Below, piece by piece: positions 7,384-16,532 of a stretch of 64,000 bases of DNA (position 1 is the stretch's first letter; every line of letters starts with the position of its first letter). The notes beneath the pieces were generated by a model. It did not search any database. It saw nothing but the letters and a program-made list of their open reading frames with translations, and was not told the origin of the DNA. Made by a program: the position numbers and the translations under genes. The stretch is from Desulfuromonas sp. CSMB_57 (lineage in GTDB: Bacteria > Desulfobacterota > Desulfuromonadia > Desulfuromonadales > Syntrophotaleaceae): assembly GCF_020194955.2 (NCBI RefSeq), contig NZ_JAFCIY020000036.1, positions 1 through 64,000 on the forward strand, given 5' to 3'.

Positions 7384-10170
7384 TTAAACCCTAAAAACCT
7401 TCATCACCTCATCCCCAAGGTGATTAATCACCTTCACCGCAATCCGTCCGGTCTTCGGTTTGTCAAAGGGGCGCGACGTGTCGCTGTTCAACGTGGCCCA
7501 GGCCTCTTCGTTGATTTCTGCCTTGAGGGTGGTCTTGAGGGCCTTGTAGGGATCGTTGGCCCCAAGGAAGTAAGCATGGCGAACAAAGAAGCTTTCTTCG
7601 TTGTAATCGGTATCGATGAACCAGCAGGCGATGCCTTCGGCGCCATCACTGCGGACTTCGCCAGTGTTGGGGTGGAAGACATCGACCCCGTTGACCTTGA
7701 CCTGAATCTGTCCGTCGGCAACATCGAAGATATCGATATCCGGCTCCCCGAAGATGACGAACAGGTTGCCTTTGCCGGTATTCTTGAGATCGTCGGCCAT
7801 GTGCAGGTCGGCGTTCATGCGGGCTTTGAGCACCGGGATGCGACCGAGCTTGTCGAATTCGGAGGAGTGGGCGTCGTAGTTGAACGCGCAGGCGGTTAGC
7901 ACGTCAAAACCGGCATCACCGGCTTCGCGGGCGGCGGCGACCAGATCGGGACGGGAGACCGTGCCGAATTCGGGGCCGATGAAAATGGCAGCGCGCTTTT
8001 CGCCATCGGCATCCTCAAATCGTCCTTCGGCACAAATAAGGTCGCCCGGCCAGGGGGTAAGGGAGGTGAAATTGATCTTGTCTTCCTTGTGTGCCTGCTG
8101 CACCCCGGCGGTTTTGAGGTTTTCCAGAATCATCTGGACGAAATCCTGCTCCTGCCCAAATACTTCTTTAGCTTCGGCTACGGTGTCGATCAGCTCGTCA
8201 TCAGCCCCAATAGCCAGCACCCGGTGGGGTGAGAGGCTCTCCACAGTGAAAGGTCCGGCGACTCGGACCTTTTTCATGTCCTCGAAGGGCTTGTCGTAGA
8301 GATATTCGTGATCGGCCTTGGCGGAGACGGAGGCGTCGATTTCCTTTTGGCGGGCAATGCGCGCACTCCACCAGTCGGCATGCAGCTTTTTGGATGCGTC
8401 CGACCACTTGGCTTCCGCCTCGCGAGTGATTTCCCATTCCTGCCAGCTCTTTCCCTGGGCTTTATTCAACTGTTCACGCAACAACTCGAGCGTTTCCTGA
8501 AACTTGTCCCAAATGACATCGATCTCGGTATTGTTGGCGATCGATTTCAAAGTGATATGTGGCACCCGCTCATAAACGAAGCCGTGGCGGATATTGCCAT
8601 TGGTCGCTTTGCTGGAAGGCACGGTTCGTGTGATTTCGGCTTCTTTCTGTTGCCCTTCCGGACTGTCAGCGAGGAGATAATAGGAATAGCGGGCACCCAT
8701 GACGCGTGACCGAGCCAAAGTTAAGGCGACACGGGAAGTGTCGATGGTAATCCAGCGTCGGCCCCACTGTTCTGCAACATAGGCGGTAGTTCCGGAACCA
8801 CAGGTGGGGTCGAGAACGAGGTCACCGGGGTCGGTGGCCATAAGGATGCAGCGTTCTATCAATTTAGGGCTGGTTTGGACAACATAAACCTTTTCTGTAG
8901 CAAAACCGCTTACGCCAGTATCAGTCCATTGGTTTGAAAGAGTGGATACGGAATCATCTTCAAGGTATCCAACAAATCGGGCACTTTTCCCAACAGCTAG
9001 AATTCGATTCGCTTTGCGCAGCCGCTCTCGCCCATTTGGGCTATGAGTCCAATATCTTCCTTTCGGCGGCATGAAAGACTTGCCTTCAAATTCAAAAGGA
9101 ACTCTGCCCAAACTATAAGGCTTATTGCTAGATATGTCAGAGCTGCGGAAGGGACGTCCAATGTTGAGAGCCTCTCCAGACTCAATCTCACGATCTGTCA
9201 TTCGTCGGCGTGAACCGTCCGGCAACTCAACATGGTAATACTGTCCAATCTCGTCAAATCCCACACCCTTCTTCTTGAATATTCGTCGAAATTTGACTTC
9301 ATTAGCGCTTTTTGCGTACCAAAGAATAGTGTCGAAAAGGGCAGGCAGCAGAGAATCCGTTTGCCCAGCGGTTTTGGTGGAAGCGATTTGCGCAACAAAG
9401 TTATCTTCCCCAAAAACCTCATCCATCACCGCCCGCACCCGATGCACATTCTCATCCCCAATCTGCACAAAGATCGACCCGGAATCGGTCAACAGGTCCC
9501 GCGCCACGGTCAACCGGTCCCGCAGGTAGGTCAGATACGAATGAATTCCGTCGCGCCAGGTATCGCGAAACGCCTTCACCTGCTCCGGTTCGCGGGTAAT
9601 GTGATCCACCTTGCCATCCTTCACATCGCGACTGGTGGTGGACCATTGAAAATTGGAGTTGAACTTGATGCCGTAAGGAGGATCGAAGTAGATGCACTGC
9701 ACCTTGCCGCGCAGCCCTTCCCGCTCGGCCAGCGAGGCCATCACCTGCAAGCTGTCCCCCAGAATCATCCGGTTGGCCCAGTGGGCATCGTGCTGATAAA
9801 ACTCGGTCTTGGCCGCTTCGTTGGGCAAACCGTTGAAATCGGCAAACAGGTCAAATTGATCTTCGTCGGCTCTGGCATCAGCCACTGTGCGCCGCAGCAG
9901 ATCATCGATCAGCACCTTGGGATGCACCTTCTCCTGGATGTAGAGCGGGGGCGCCTGCACCACCAGATCCGACCAGTCCCGCTCATCCTTGCCGCGCCAG
10001 ACCAGTTGCGGATCGAGATCACGGTTGCGGCGCTCGTATGCAACGCGGATAGGCGATTTGTCGGCCTCGTGCATGAGCGACTGATGTTCGGCCGAGGGGA
10101 TGTTCTTGCGGGTTGCCTCGTCGTGGGTCAAGGTCTCAACGGATTTTGATGTCTTTGTTTTATTCGCCAT
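7384..10170 (-). CDS. beta-class site-specific DNA methyltransferase (Mod-like)
   Basis: A 928-residue DNA amino-methyltransferase. Catalytic motif IV DPPY is at 163-166 and comes before the AdoMet-binding motif I DPTCGSGT at 454-461. This is the beta-class order used by type III Mod proteins and many N6-adenine or N4-cytosine enzymes. The region between the motifs (about 170-450) would hold the target-recognition part. A further 460 residues follow motif I, more than in ordinary Mod subunits, with a VIWDKFQ segment and a C-terminus ending in KVINHLGDEVMKVFRV. The gene starts 2 bases after the upstream nuclease gene and ends 6 bases before the SIR2 gene. Its inferred role is to mark host DNA for the Res-like partner encoded first in the operon. 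Confidence 0.9.
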   Translation of the reverse strand: MANKTKTSKSVETLTHDEATRKNIPSAEHQSLMHEADKSPIRVAYERRNRDLDPQLVWRGKDERDWSDLVVQAPPLYIQEKVHPKVLIDDLLRRTVADARADEDQFDLFADFNGLPNEAAKTEFYQHDAHWANRMILGDSLQVMASLAEREGLRGKVQCIYFDPPYGIKFNSNFQWSTTSRDVKDGKVDHITREPEQVKAFRDTWRDGIHSYLTYLRDRLTVARDLLTDSGSIFVQIGDENVHRVRAVMDEVFGEDNFVAQIASTKTAGQTDSLLPALFDTILWYAKSANEVKFRRIFKKKGVGFDEIGQYYHVELPDGSRRRMTDREIESGEALNIGRPFRSSDISSNKPYSLGRVPFEFEGKSFMPPKGRYWTHSPNGRERLRKANRILAVGKSARFVGYLEDDSVSTLSNQWTDTGVSGFATEKVYVVQTSPKLIERCILMATDPGDLVLDPTCGSGTTAYVAEQWGRRWITIDTSRVALTLARSRVMGARYSYYLLADSPEGQQKEAEITRTVPSSKATNGNIRHGFVYERVPHITLKSIANNTEIDVIWDKFQETLELLREQLNKAQGKSWQEWEITREAEAKWSDASKKLHADWWSARIARQKEIDASVSAKADHEYLYDKPFEDMKKVRVAGPFTVESLSPHRVLAIGADDELIDTVAEAKEVFGQEQDFVQMILENLKTAGVQQAHKEDKINFTSLTPWPGDLICAEGRFEDADGEKRAAIFIGPEFGTVSRPDLVAAAREAGDAGFDVLTACAFNYDAHSSEFDKLGRIPVLKARMNADLHMADDLKNTGKGNLFVIFGEPDIDIFDVADGQIQVKVNGVDVFHPNTGEVRSDGAEGIACWFIDTDYNEESFFVRHAYFLGANDPYKALKTTLKAEINEEAWATLNSDTSRPFDKPKTGRIAVKVINHLGDEVMKVFRV

Positions 10171-10172
10171 AT

Positions 10173-10805
10173 CTAGCTCGCTGTTGTCGCGTCATTATCA
10201 ACATAGAGGTTACAACCAATGTGGCTTATTTCTAAATTTTCACCACAGGAATGAAAATGCTCAGAAAGAAACGACCATTTCAAAACATGATCAGCTGTAT
10301 CCCTTCCCTGAGAACATGGCCTTTCCGTGTTCATCCTTCCACGGAGTTTTTTTATCAAACCAGTTATGTCCTTTTTTTGCACATACACGATCAGGAGACC
10401 CCGCGTTTCTCTGCCGGTCGTGTAACGGCCGAGCAATTGTTTTAAGCCTCCGATATGATATGAATAGCCATCGTAAATCTTTGCCTCACCTAGTTTAATA
10501 CGCTCCGGTACGCAATGGTCCGCAACGATAAACAAATCCACGTGCCCGTTGGAATGCGACTCCTGTGAAACGGTTAGCCCTGGTATTGAAAGTCTGGCAG
10601 CGAGTACGCTAGTAAGACCGACTTCATCGAGGGTCTGGTAGCTCTTTTTGTTTCGCTCCATCCAAGAAACAGCTGTCGCCAGGACAGCGTTGAAAGCTTG
10701 TTCAAAGTCAGCGTCAGTTTCGGCAGTCAGAAGGTCGAGGTACTCGGGAGCCTTTTTTTGAATTCTTTCCACAAGGGCAGCTACACTATCGGTATTGGTA
10801 CTCAT
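10173..10805 (-). CDS. small PD-(D/E)XK nuclease-like protein
   Basis: A 210-residue protein. The core has the arrangement of the PD-(D/E)XK nuclease fold: Asp90 in GHVDLFIV, then Glu107 and Lys109 in KLGEAKIY, followed by a helix with Gln123 and Arg127 (LKQLLGRY) and a hydrophobic strand GLLIVYV. An upstream acidic helix near Glu61 completes the usual catalytic set. I do not recognise a named family. It overlaps the Res-like gene by 4 bases (ATGA) and lies 2 bases before the methyltransferase. A second nuclease beside a Res protein that already carries its own nuclease motif is unusual. It may act in complex with Res, or cut a different substrate. Confidence 0.7.
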   Translation of the reverse strand: MSTNTDSVAALVERIQKKAPEYLDLLTAETDADFEQAFNAVLATAVSWMERNKKSYQTLDEVGLTSVLAARLSIPGLTVSQESHSNGHVDLFIVADHCVPERIKLGEAKIYDGYSYHIGGLKQLLGRYTTGRETRGLLIVYVQKKDITGLIKKLRGRMNTERPCSQGRDTADHVLKWSFLSEHFHSCGENLEISHIGCNLYVDNDATTAS

Positions 10806-13800
10806 AAACCCCTATCCCCTTTCGCTACCCGTACCCATCCGACTTTGACATCTTCAGCCCAGCGTTCCCAATCATTCTTGCTAATGATTCCTTTTCGCCA
10901 CCAATCACGAAGCTTCCCAATAAATTCCGTTGGGGAGACCTGAGCTCCATCCCGGCTCTCTGACCGAAGCTCCATTCGCAACACTTGAATAGAAGGGTGA
11001 GACAGAAGCCCTAAAATCCCTAGAACCTCCTCGGGCGTGCACCTCCCCGTTTTTGCCACGGTGTCAATATCCGTTAATCGAAAGATTCGATCCGGCTTCG
11101 CCGTCAGCAAGTCGAGTATGTTTTTCGCAATCCTGGCAGCATATTCTCCTTCGATTACGGCATCGGAACTGATAACGGACGTGATCATTTCATCGAAAGC
11201 GCCTTGGACTTCCGCTTCAAAATCAGACTCAATCTGGTAAACTTCGCAAAACTCGGCAAAAGCCCATCGACCGTAATTGCCCAAGTTGTTGACGCCCGGC
11301 ACCCAGTAGGTGTCCATGGTCGATTTTTTCTCCTTGGCATCCTCGCGCCGATAGCCCTTGATCTCGACGATCAAGTTCAGCAGATCGTCCTCACCCCGAC
11401 CATCGTCGATCTGCACGATGAAATCGGGCAGGTATTTGCGGGTTTCGGAGCCGTAACGATAGGGCACCTCCAGCCCGAGGCTGTGGTTTTTGACATAGGC
11501 CCTGACCTTGGGATGACCTTCGGCGACCCGGCAGAACTCCGCCTCCCAGTCGCTGTCGAGAACCACCCAGTTGACATGGCAGCGGCGCGAGTCGGTCTCC
11601 CAGCGGGACTTCTTGGAGGTATTGAAATTGACGTGGCAGGTCGAGCCGACCGGATTGTAGGGATCGAGGACTGCCTTGATCGGACTTTCACCGGCATGAT
11701 GCCGGGTGATGGCAGCGGTGATCTTGTCGCAGGCCAGATCGGCCAGGGTCTTGTACTTAAGCTGAGCGGGATAGGTGCCGCCCCGGCAATCCAGATAACT
11801 GTCCAGCCATTGGCGGGCGATGCGCTTGAGCTGCCCGAACAGGCTCAACTGGGGTTCGCCATTGGCATCGCGCCACTTGGTCAACACCAGATGGGAGGTC
11901 AGCTCATAGACGATCTGGGAGGGGCGGATATCACCGGTGTGCACCAGGTTAAGATCGACGGTTGCCCCGATAATCCCCGAGTTGCGGGTCTCCGTCGCGC
12001 CGACCAGGTCCGGCGTCAGCACAAGCGAGGATTCGTCGTTGAAATCTGCCGCCAGGCGCGTCTCGGGGAGTTCGGTTCGATAACCGGCCACACGGGGAAA
12101 ACGTATTTCCAGCGCATCGCGCTCTGGCCGCACCGCCTTGACTTGGATGGTCTCACTCGGCGGCTGGGGCTTGGAGATCACCGGCTTGGCGGTGAAATCG
12201 AAGGGAATCCCCAGGACATCGGCATATTCGGTGTTGAAGAGACCCTCTTCATTCAAATCATAAGACTGGCGACGAAGCGCCCGGCCGATAACCTGCTCGC
12301 AGAGAAGTTGCGTGCCGAAGGCCCGTACCCCGAGCACATGGGTGACGGTATTGGCGTCCCAGCCTTCGGTGAGCATGGAAACCGAGACGACGCAGCGGAT
12401 CGCTCCGCCAAGCCGTCCGTGCTTGCCTACGGTGTTCATGACCTCACGCAGCAGATCCTGATCGGTGATGTTTTCGGCCTGACGAAGGTCGCCGGTACGT
12501 TCGATGATCTCGCGGCGGAAGCGTTCGATCTCGAAGGAGGCCATCTCGCGGAAGTTCGTATCCAAGGCTTCACCGGATTCGAGCTGCTCACTGTCGATCA
12601 GGAGCGTGTTCGGCCGGGCGAGGGGATTGCCGTGCTCGTCGGTATTGCGGAACAGCGGCAGGCGGCCGAATTCGAGCTGGCTGGTGCCATCCTTGTTCTG
12701 CCGTTCAAAGCCGGAGATGTAGTCATAGACCAGCTTCGAAGTGGCGGTGTTGTTGCAGACGACGATGAAACAGGGCGGGACGTTGATCCCCTCTTTCTGC
12801 CACAGGTCAAAGGTTTTTTCGTAATGTCCGTAGAGCGCCTGGAGAGCGGTTTGCAGTTGCGGCGGCAGATCGAGCGGATTAAGGGTGTCGGCTTTGCCAC
12901 GTCCCTTTTTCGGCATCTTTTGGCCGATGTGCTCCCAGAGGTTGCGGAACATCGGCATCTCTTCACCGGGGATGTTGTCGGCGACCGGCACCCGGGGCAG
13001 CTTGACGATGCCGCACTCGATGGCATCCATCAGCGAGAAATCGCTCATGGTCCAGGGGAAAAGCGTCCCCTCGACATAACCTGAACCGCGCAGGAAAAAG
13101 GGTGTTGCCGACAGATCGATGACCTGTGCCAGCCCCAGCTTGCGGTTGACGATCTCCAGCCCCGAAATCCACAACCGGGCCGCTTCGTTGTTCTTCTCGG
13201 CTTCTTTCTTTTCCTCACCCTTTAAGTCACCGATATCATCCCCGCCGGGCTTTTCCCGATAGCAATGATGCGCTTCATCATTGATGGCGAGGATATTTTT
13301 CAACCCCATCAGTTCGGGCATGACCCGCTGGAGCATCTGCCCTTCGGTTTCCAGGGTGTTGAGGGCCTCGCCGCGACCCTGCAGAAGCGACCGGCCGCCC
13401 TTGGAAATATCGATACGTTCCCGCAGCTTGAAAGCATGGTAGTTGGTGATGACGATCTTGGCCCGTTCAATGTCGCCAAGCATATCGCCGGGGACAAGCT
13501 CGCGACTCTGGTAGTAGCTGTCCGGGTCGTTGGGTTGCAGAACCCGCAGGCGATCACGAATGGTGATACCAGGAGCGACAATCAGAAACCCCCGGGTGAA
13601 TTTCTTGCTGTTGGGGCGTCGGACCGCATTGATGGTCTGCCAGGCGATCAGCATCGCCATGACGGTTGTTTTGCCAGCGCCGGTAGCCAACTTCAACGCC
13701 AGACGCAGCAACTCGGGGTTGGCGTCCTGGTTGGCCCGGGCCAGATGGTCAAGAAAATCTTTGCCCACTTTTTCGGTAGGCGCAACTTCGGTGAGCCAGA

Positions 13801-14209
13801 TCGCCGTCTCAATGGCTTCAACCTGACAGAAGAACGGACGGATGCTGTTGAAGGAATGATGCCGCCAGTGCTGGAGTAAGCGAACGGTTTCGGGAGTGAC
13901 TTTCCAATGGGCAGGGTTCGGGATCATGCGCCAGCGATCGACCAATTCACGCAGGCGATTGATGATGGATGTCTGGTCGTACTGCTGATCCTCAGTCGAA
14001 AGCCCCTTGCCTTCATCGAAAACGAAACCCTGCTGTTCCCCACTTGATTTCCGTTTTTTGGGCTTTGGAATCGGCGTGATGAAATCCGCGCGACGGCGTT
14101 TTTCGATGATCTTCTGGGTCGGCTGGCCCTGTTCATCGAGCTCCCAATGTCTGATGGGATATTCGTAGGGGGAATTGAGAATCGGTTGATCGAAAAACGG
14201 ATTGTCCAT
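10802..14209 (-). CDS. Res-like DEAD/DEAH helicase-nuclease of a type III-like restriction system
   Basis: A 1,135-residue protein. Walker A ATGAGKT is at 175-181, DEAH at 311-314 and LSATPFF later; SMLTEGWDANTV and QVIGRALRR are motifs V and VI, so this is a superfamily 2 translocase of the Res type. The C-terminal third carries a PD-(D/E)XK nuclease site (Asp929 in LPDFIV, Glu949-Lys951 in VEIKG). It resembles what I recall as the BPTD_3080 family of restriction proteins, from the N-terminus rich in Pro, Tyr and Arg (PILNSPYEYPIRHWELD); this is memory, not a search. The start at 14209 has an AAAGGGTGA ribosome site; the open frame begins 18 codons earlier without one. It is the first gene of the five-gene operon and the likely restriction subunit. 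Confidence 0.9.
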   Translation of the reverse strand: MDNPFFDQPILNSPYEYPIRHWELDEQGQPTQKIIEKRRRADFITPIPKPKKRKSSGEQQGFVFDEGKGLSTEDQQYDQTSIINRLRELVDRWRMIPNPAHWKVTPETVRLLQHWRHHSFNSIRPFFCQVEAIETAIWLTEVAPTEKVGKDFLDHLARANQDANPELLRLALKLATGAGKTTVMAMLIAWQTINAVRRPNSKKFTRGFLIVAPGITIRDRLRVLQPNDPDSYYQSRELVPGDMLGDIERAKIVITNYHAFKLRERIDISKGGRSLLQGRGEALNTLETEGQMLQRVMPELMGLKNILAINDEAHHCYREKPGGDDIGDLKGEEKKEAEKNNEAARLWISGLEIVNRKLGLAQVIDLSATPFFLRGSGYVEGTLFPWTMSDFSLMDAIECGIVKLPRVPVADNIPGEEMPMFRNLWEHIGQKMPKKGRGKADTLNPLDLPPQLQTALQALYGHYEKTFDLWQKEGINVPPCFIVVCNNTATSKLVYDYISGFERQNKDGTSQLEFGRLPLFRNTDEHGNPLARPNTLLIDSEQLESGEALDTNFREMASFEIERFRREIIERTGDLRQAENITDQDLLREVMNTVGKHGRLGGAIRCVVSVSMLTEGWDANTVTHVLGVRAFGTQLLCEQVIGRALRRQSYDLNEEGLFNTEYADVLGIPFDFTAKPVISKPQPPSETIQVKAVRPERDALEIRFPRVAGYRTELPETRLAADFNDESSLVLTPDLVGATETRNSGIIGATVDLNLVHTGDIRPSQIVYELTSHLVLTKWRDANGEPQLSLFGQLKRIARQWLDSYLDCRGGTYPAQLKYKTLADLACDKITAAITRHHAGESPIKAVLDPYNPVGSTCHVNFNTSKKSRWETDSRRCHVNWVVLDSDWEAEFCRVAEGHPKVRAYVKNHSLGLEVPYRYGSETRKYLPDFIVQIDDGRGEDDLLNLIVEIKGYRREDAKEKKSTMDTYWVPGVNNLGNYGRWAFAEFCEVYQIESDFEAEVQGAFDEMITSVISSDAVIEGEYAARIAKNILDLLTAKPDRIFRLTDIDTVAKTGRCTPEEVLGILGLLSHPSIQVLRMELRSESRDGAQVSPTEFIGKLRDWWRKGIISKNDWERWAEDVKVGWVRVAKGDRGL

Positions 14210-14461
14210 GTTCACCCTTTTTCGAATGGTTTGCTGCTGCCTGGGAAGATGTGGGGAGAGCAAATGTTCCTCTGGTGCAAAGAGTTGGCACAGACACTGA
14301 AGATCCCAATGTCGGCAACAATACTGCTATGCCCTTAACGAACCTGAGTAAAAGCCACGCCATCGAATCGTGGCTCATTCGCGCCATTGATAAAAATCCC
14401 AACAGGCAAAGCTAGCCATTTATTTTTTTAATGTCAATATTTCTAATCTTCCTTATCCTAT
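14210..14461 (-). promoter_or_regulatory. leader of the five-gene defence operon with an inverted repeat
   Basis: These 250 bases upstream of the Res-like gene hold no gene. A perfect 7-base inverted repeat (AGCCACG at 14353-14359 and CGTGGCT at 14369-14375, 9-base loop) lies about 150 bases before the start codon and could be an operator or an attenuator stem. The left part near 14402-14460 is AT-rich. I see no convincing -35/-10 pair. Confidence 0.35.
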
Positions 14462-14728
14462 TCAGTCTTTGTATGCAGCTAAACTTTTGGGTGGCGCGAC
14501 GTCCGCCGCTATGCCGAGAGCAATGTCGCTGATGGACCCTGCTTGACCAACCTTCATGGCTTCGCAAAAAGTCATTCCCGAGACCCTTATGGTCGGGAAT
14601 CCTGCCTGTAAAATCTCGAAACCATGGATGCCGGATTGAAGCACTCGTGCATGACGAAGCGAATTTGCGAAAGCTTCAACGTTAGTCAAAAGGCTTTTCC
14701 TCTTAAGGTTCGCGTCAGCAAAGCTCAA
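14462..14728 (-). other. doubtful open frame, possible gene remnant
   Basis: An 88-codon frame that opens only with a TTG and has no usable ribosome site. The predicted protein (internal segment HGFEILQAGFPTIRVSG) matches no family I know. Its base composition is lower in GC than the cupin operon to its right and similar to the defence region to its left. It could be the tail of a decayed gene at the junction between the accessory block and the core chromosome, or chance. Confidence 0.2.
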
Positions 14729-14754
14729 ACCTTGAATGCTGCAGAACGGCCCCC

Positions 14755-15273
14755 TTAGTCTCCTCCTCCGGGGTCCCTGGTCAACGCCTCGATCAGCTCT
14801 CTATGCAACGGATACTGGCGAATCAGCTCCTTCCGCCTCCCCATCTGAAAATCGGCGAAATCGAAGCCCGGCGCGACCGTGCAGCCGACCAGGGCGAAAC
14901 CGCCCGGCGCCTCAACCCGTGCGCCGAACCAGCAGCCCGCCGGCACGACCGCCTGAAAGGATTCCCCCTGGTCGACGGCGGCGCCGAGGCGTAGCACGCG
15001 ATGTTCGCCGCCCGGCTCGATGACATGCACGGTCAAGGCACTGCCGGCATGGAAATGCCAGATTTCGTCCGCCTTGAGTCGGTGCAGGGCCGAAAAGGTT
15101 TCGGAGGTGAGCAGAAAATAGATCGACGTGGCAAAACACCGCGCACCTGCGAACCGCGCCGGTAGACACTGCGGCGGAATGGTCTCCGCCGCCCGGTAGG
15201 TTTCGCGGTACCAGCCCCCTTCGGGGTGAGGCAGCAAATTGAGGGCCTGAATGTAGTCGGTGGGAGATTTCAT
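14755..15273 (-). CDS. cupin protein, DUF985 family
   Basis: A 172-residue single-domain cupin. The N-terminus LLPHPEGGWYRETYR and the segment FSALHRLKADEIWHFHAGSA are the signature of the DUF985 family (yeast YML079w-like). Metal or ligand residues would be His64, Glu70, His73 and His75. Structures of the family show a jelly roll with a small-molecule pocket; no reaction is established, although a sugar-nucleotide-like ligand is plausible. It is the last gene of a four-gene leftward operon and overlaps the glycosyltransferase gene by 4 bases. It may bind or modify the sugar or peptide product of that operon. Confidence 0.88.
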   Translation of the reverse strand: MKSPTDYIQALNLLPHPEGGWYRETYRAAETIPPQCLPARFAGARCFATSIYFLLTSETFSALHRLKADEIWHFHAGSALTVHVIEPGGEHRVLRLGAAVDQGESFQAVVPAGCWFGARVEAPGGFALVGCTVAPGFDFADFQMGRRKELIRQYPLHRELIEALTRDPGGGD

Positions 15274-16520
15274 GGTGAACCTTCAGCCGGCGAATGGGCC
15301 ATAGTGGCGCGTGAGTGTCCAGCGGCATCGAGAATGCGCTGCAAAAAAGCTTTCATGCCCATGCTCTCTCGCCAGGCGCTGCGGATACCTTCCATCTCCC
15401 TGGTCAGTCCAGGAAGGGCCTGCAACGCCCGGCAACTCGCCTCGGCAATTGCGGCCACTTCAAACCTTGGAAACATTACCGCCCCTCCTCCATGCTTGCG
15501 CGCCATGGCCGCCATCCAGGTTCCGTCAGGAATAACACTTACCTTTCCCATGGCCATGGCTTCGGAGAACACCCCCGATGTCTGCAAGGCGTACCCTGCG
15601 GGAAGATAAGGCAGCAGCACCAGATCGGCCCTGCTCATGGCGCTTTGATATTCCTCCTGGCTCATTTCTCCGCGATGGATTTGAACGCGCGCCATGGCGA
15701 CGGGACCGATTTCATCCCGCCAGCGCCTTTCCCAGCTTTCCGGATTGGCTTGCAAGAAAAATCGGCAATCGGGATATCGCTCCAGAACTTTGGGGACCAC
15801 GAAACCGATTAAATCCGAGCCTTTACGTTGCTGACTGTGACCCAGGAAAACGATCCATGGTGACTTGCCGGGGACGGAACTTTTCGCGTTACAGCAGGAA
15901 AGCTCATGTTGAACCGGCAGAGGAAGAGTCCGCACCGGGTGGTCAAGGACCCGGGTCATGGCTTGGGCGAAGGTGGTTCCGCCGGCAGACAACAAGAACC
16001 GATCCGCGCCCAGCACTTTCCGAAGGCGTGAAAAGGCGAAACGGTAGAGCAGCGCGGATTTTAAATTTGTCCTCCACTTTTTTGCTTGGTTGCCCGGACG
16101 CGAGATATCGTCGATCATGAAATTAATCGCCACAAAGGGGCGCTGCTCGCGGGGAATCCGGGTCAACCATAAAGCCAGGCCTTGCATGTCACGGGCTTTC
16201 GTAAGGGTGGAGACCAGCACGTCCGATGAAGAGATTATTCCAGGGGGCAGACCCGTCATCGCTCTGCCCATCTGCCGGCTATAAAGTCTGAAGTCCCGCA
16301 ACGGCCCAAGATACCGTGGTCGAAATAATATTTTATAGGGGGTATGTGGAAACAGCGGAAGGGCTTCCAACTCCTCACGAATCGAGGCACTGATATCGCG
16401 GTGGGCCAGGAGCAGGCACTCCAAGCCTTGCCTGGCGGCCTCCTCCTTGAAAGCGCGGGCTTCCATATAGTGGTGCCCGGTTCGGTCGATGAGCCCGTGA
16501 GCAACGAGGATAAGGCGCAT
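15270..16520 (-). CDS. glycosyltransferase, group 1 (GT4-like)
   Basis: A 416-residue GT-B glycosyltransferase. The N-terminal Rossmann half starts MRLILVAHG and binds the acceptor. The C-terminal half has WIVFLGHSQQRKGSDLI, the strand RADLVLLPYLPAGYALQTSG, and EAMAMGKVSVIP, corresponding to the nucleotide-sugar E-x7-E type motif of GT4 enzymes. There is no signal peptide or membrane segment. The ribosome site is weak and lies 12 bases downstream of the radical SAM stop, so translation may depend on coupling. Substrates cannot be told. The neighbours (radical SAM enzyme, EF-hand peptide, cupin) make either a peptide glycosylation step or a surface-glycan step possible. Confidence 0.85.
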   Translation of the reverse strand: MRLILVAHGLIDRTGHHYMEARAFKEEAARQGLECLLLAHRDISASIREELEALPLFPHTPYKILFRPRYLGPLRDFRLYSRQMGRAMTGLPPGIISSSDVLVSTLTKARDMQGLALWLTRIPREQRPFVAINFMIDDISRPGNQAKKWRTNLKSALLYRFAFSRLRKVLGADRFLLSAGGTTFAQAMTRVLDHPVRTLPLPVQHELSCCNAKSSVPGKSPWIVFLGHSQQRKGSDLIGFVVPKVLERYPDCRFFLQANPESWERRWRDEIGPVAMARVQIHRGEMSQEEYQSAMSRADLVLLPYLPAGYALQTSGVFSEAMAMGKVSVIPDGTWMAAMARKHGGGAVMFPRFEVAAIAEASCRALQALPGLTREMEGIRSAWRESMGMKAFLQRILDAAGHSRATMAHSPAEGSP

Positions 16521-16532
16521 GTCATGGACTTT

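Noticed and set aside
11204-13084. Long plus-strand open frame of 626 codons
   Set aside because: It is antisense to the Res-like gene, has no ribosome site and no recognisable motif. It is a by-product of GC-rich codon use.
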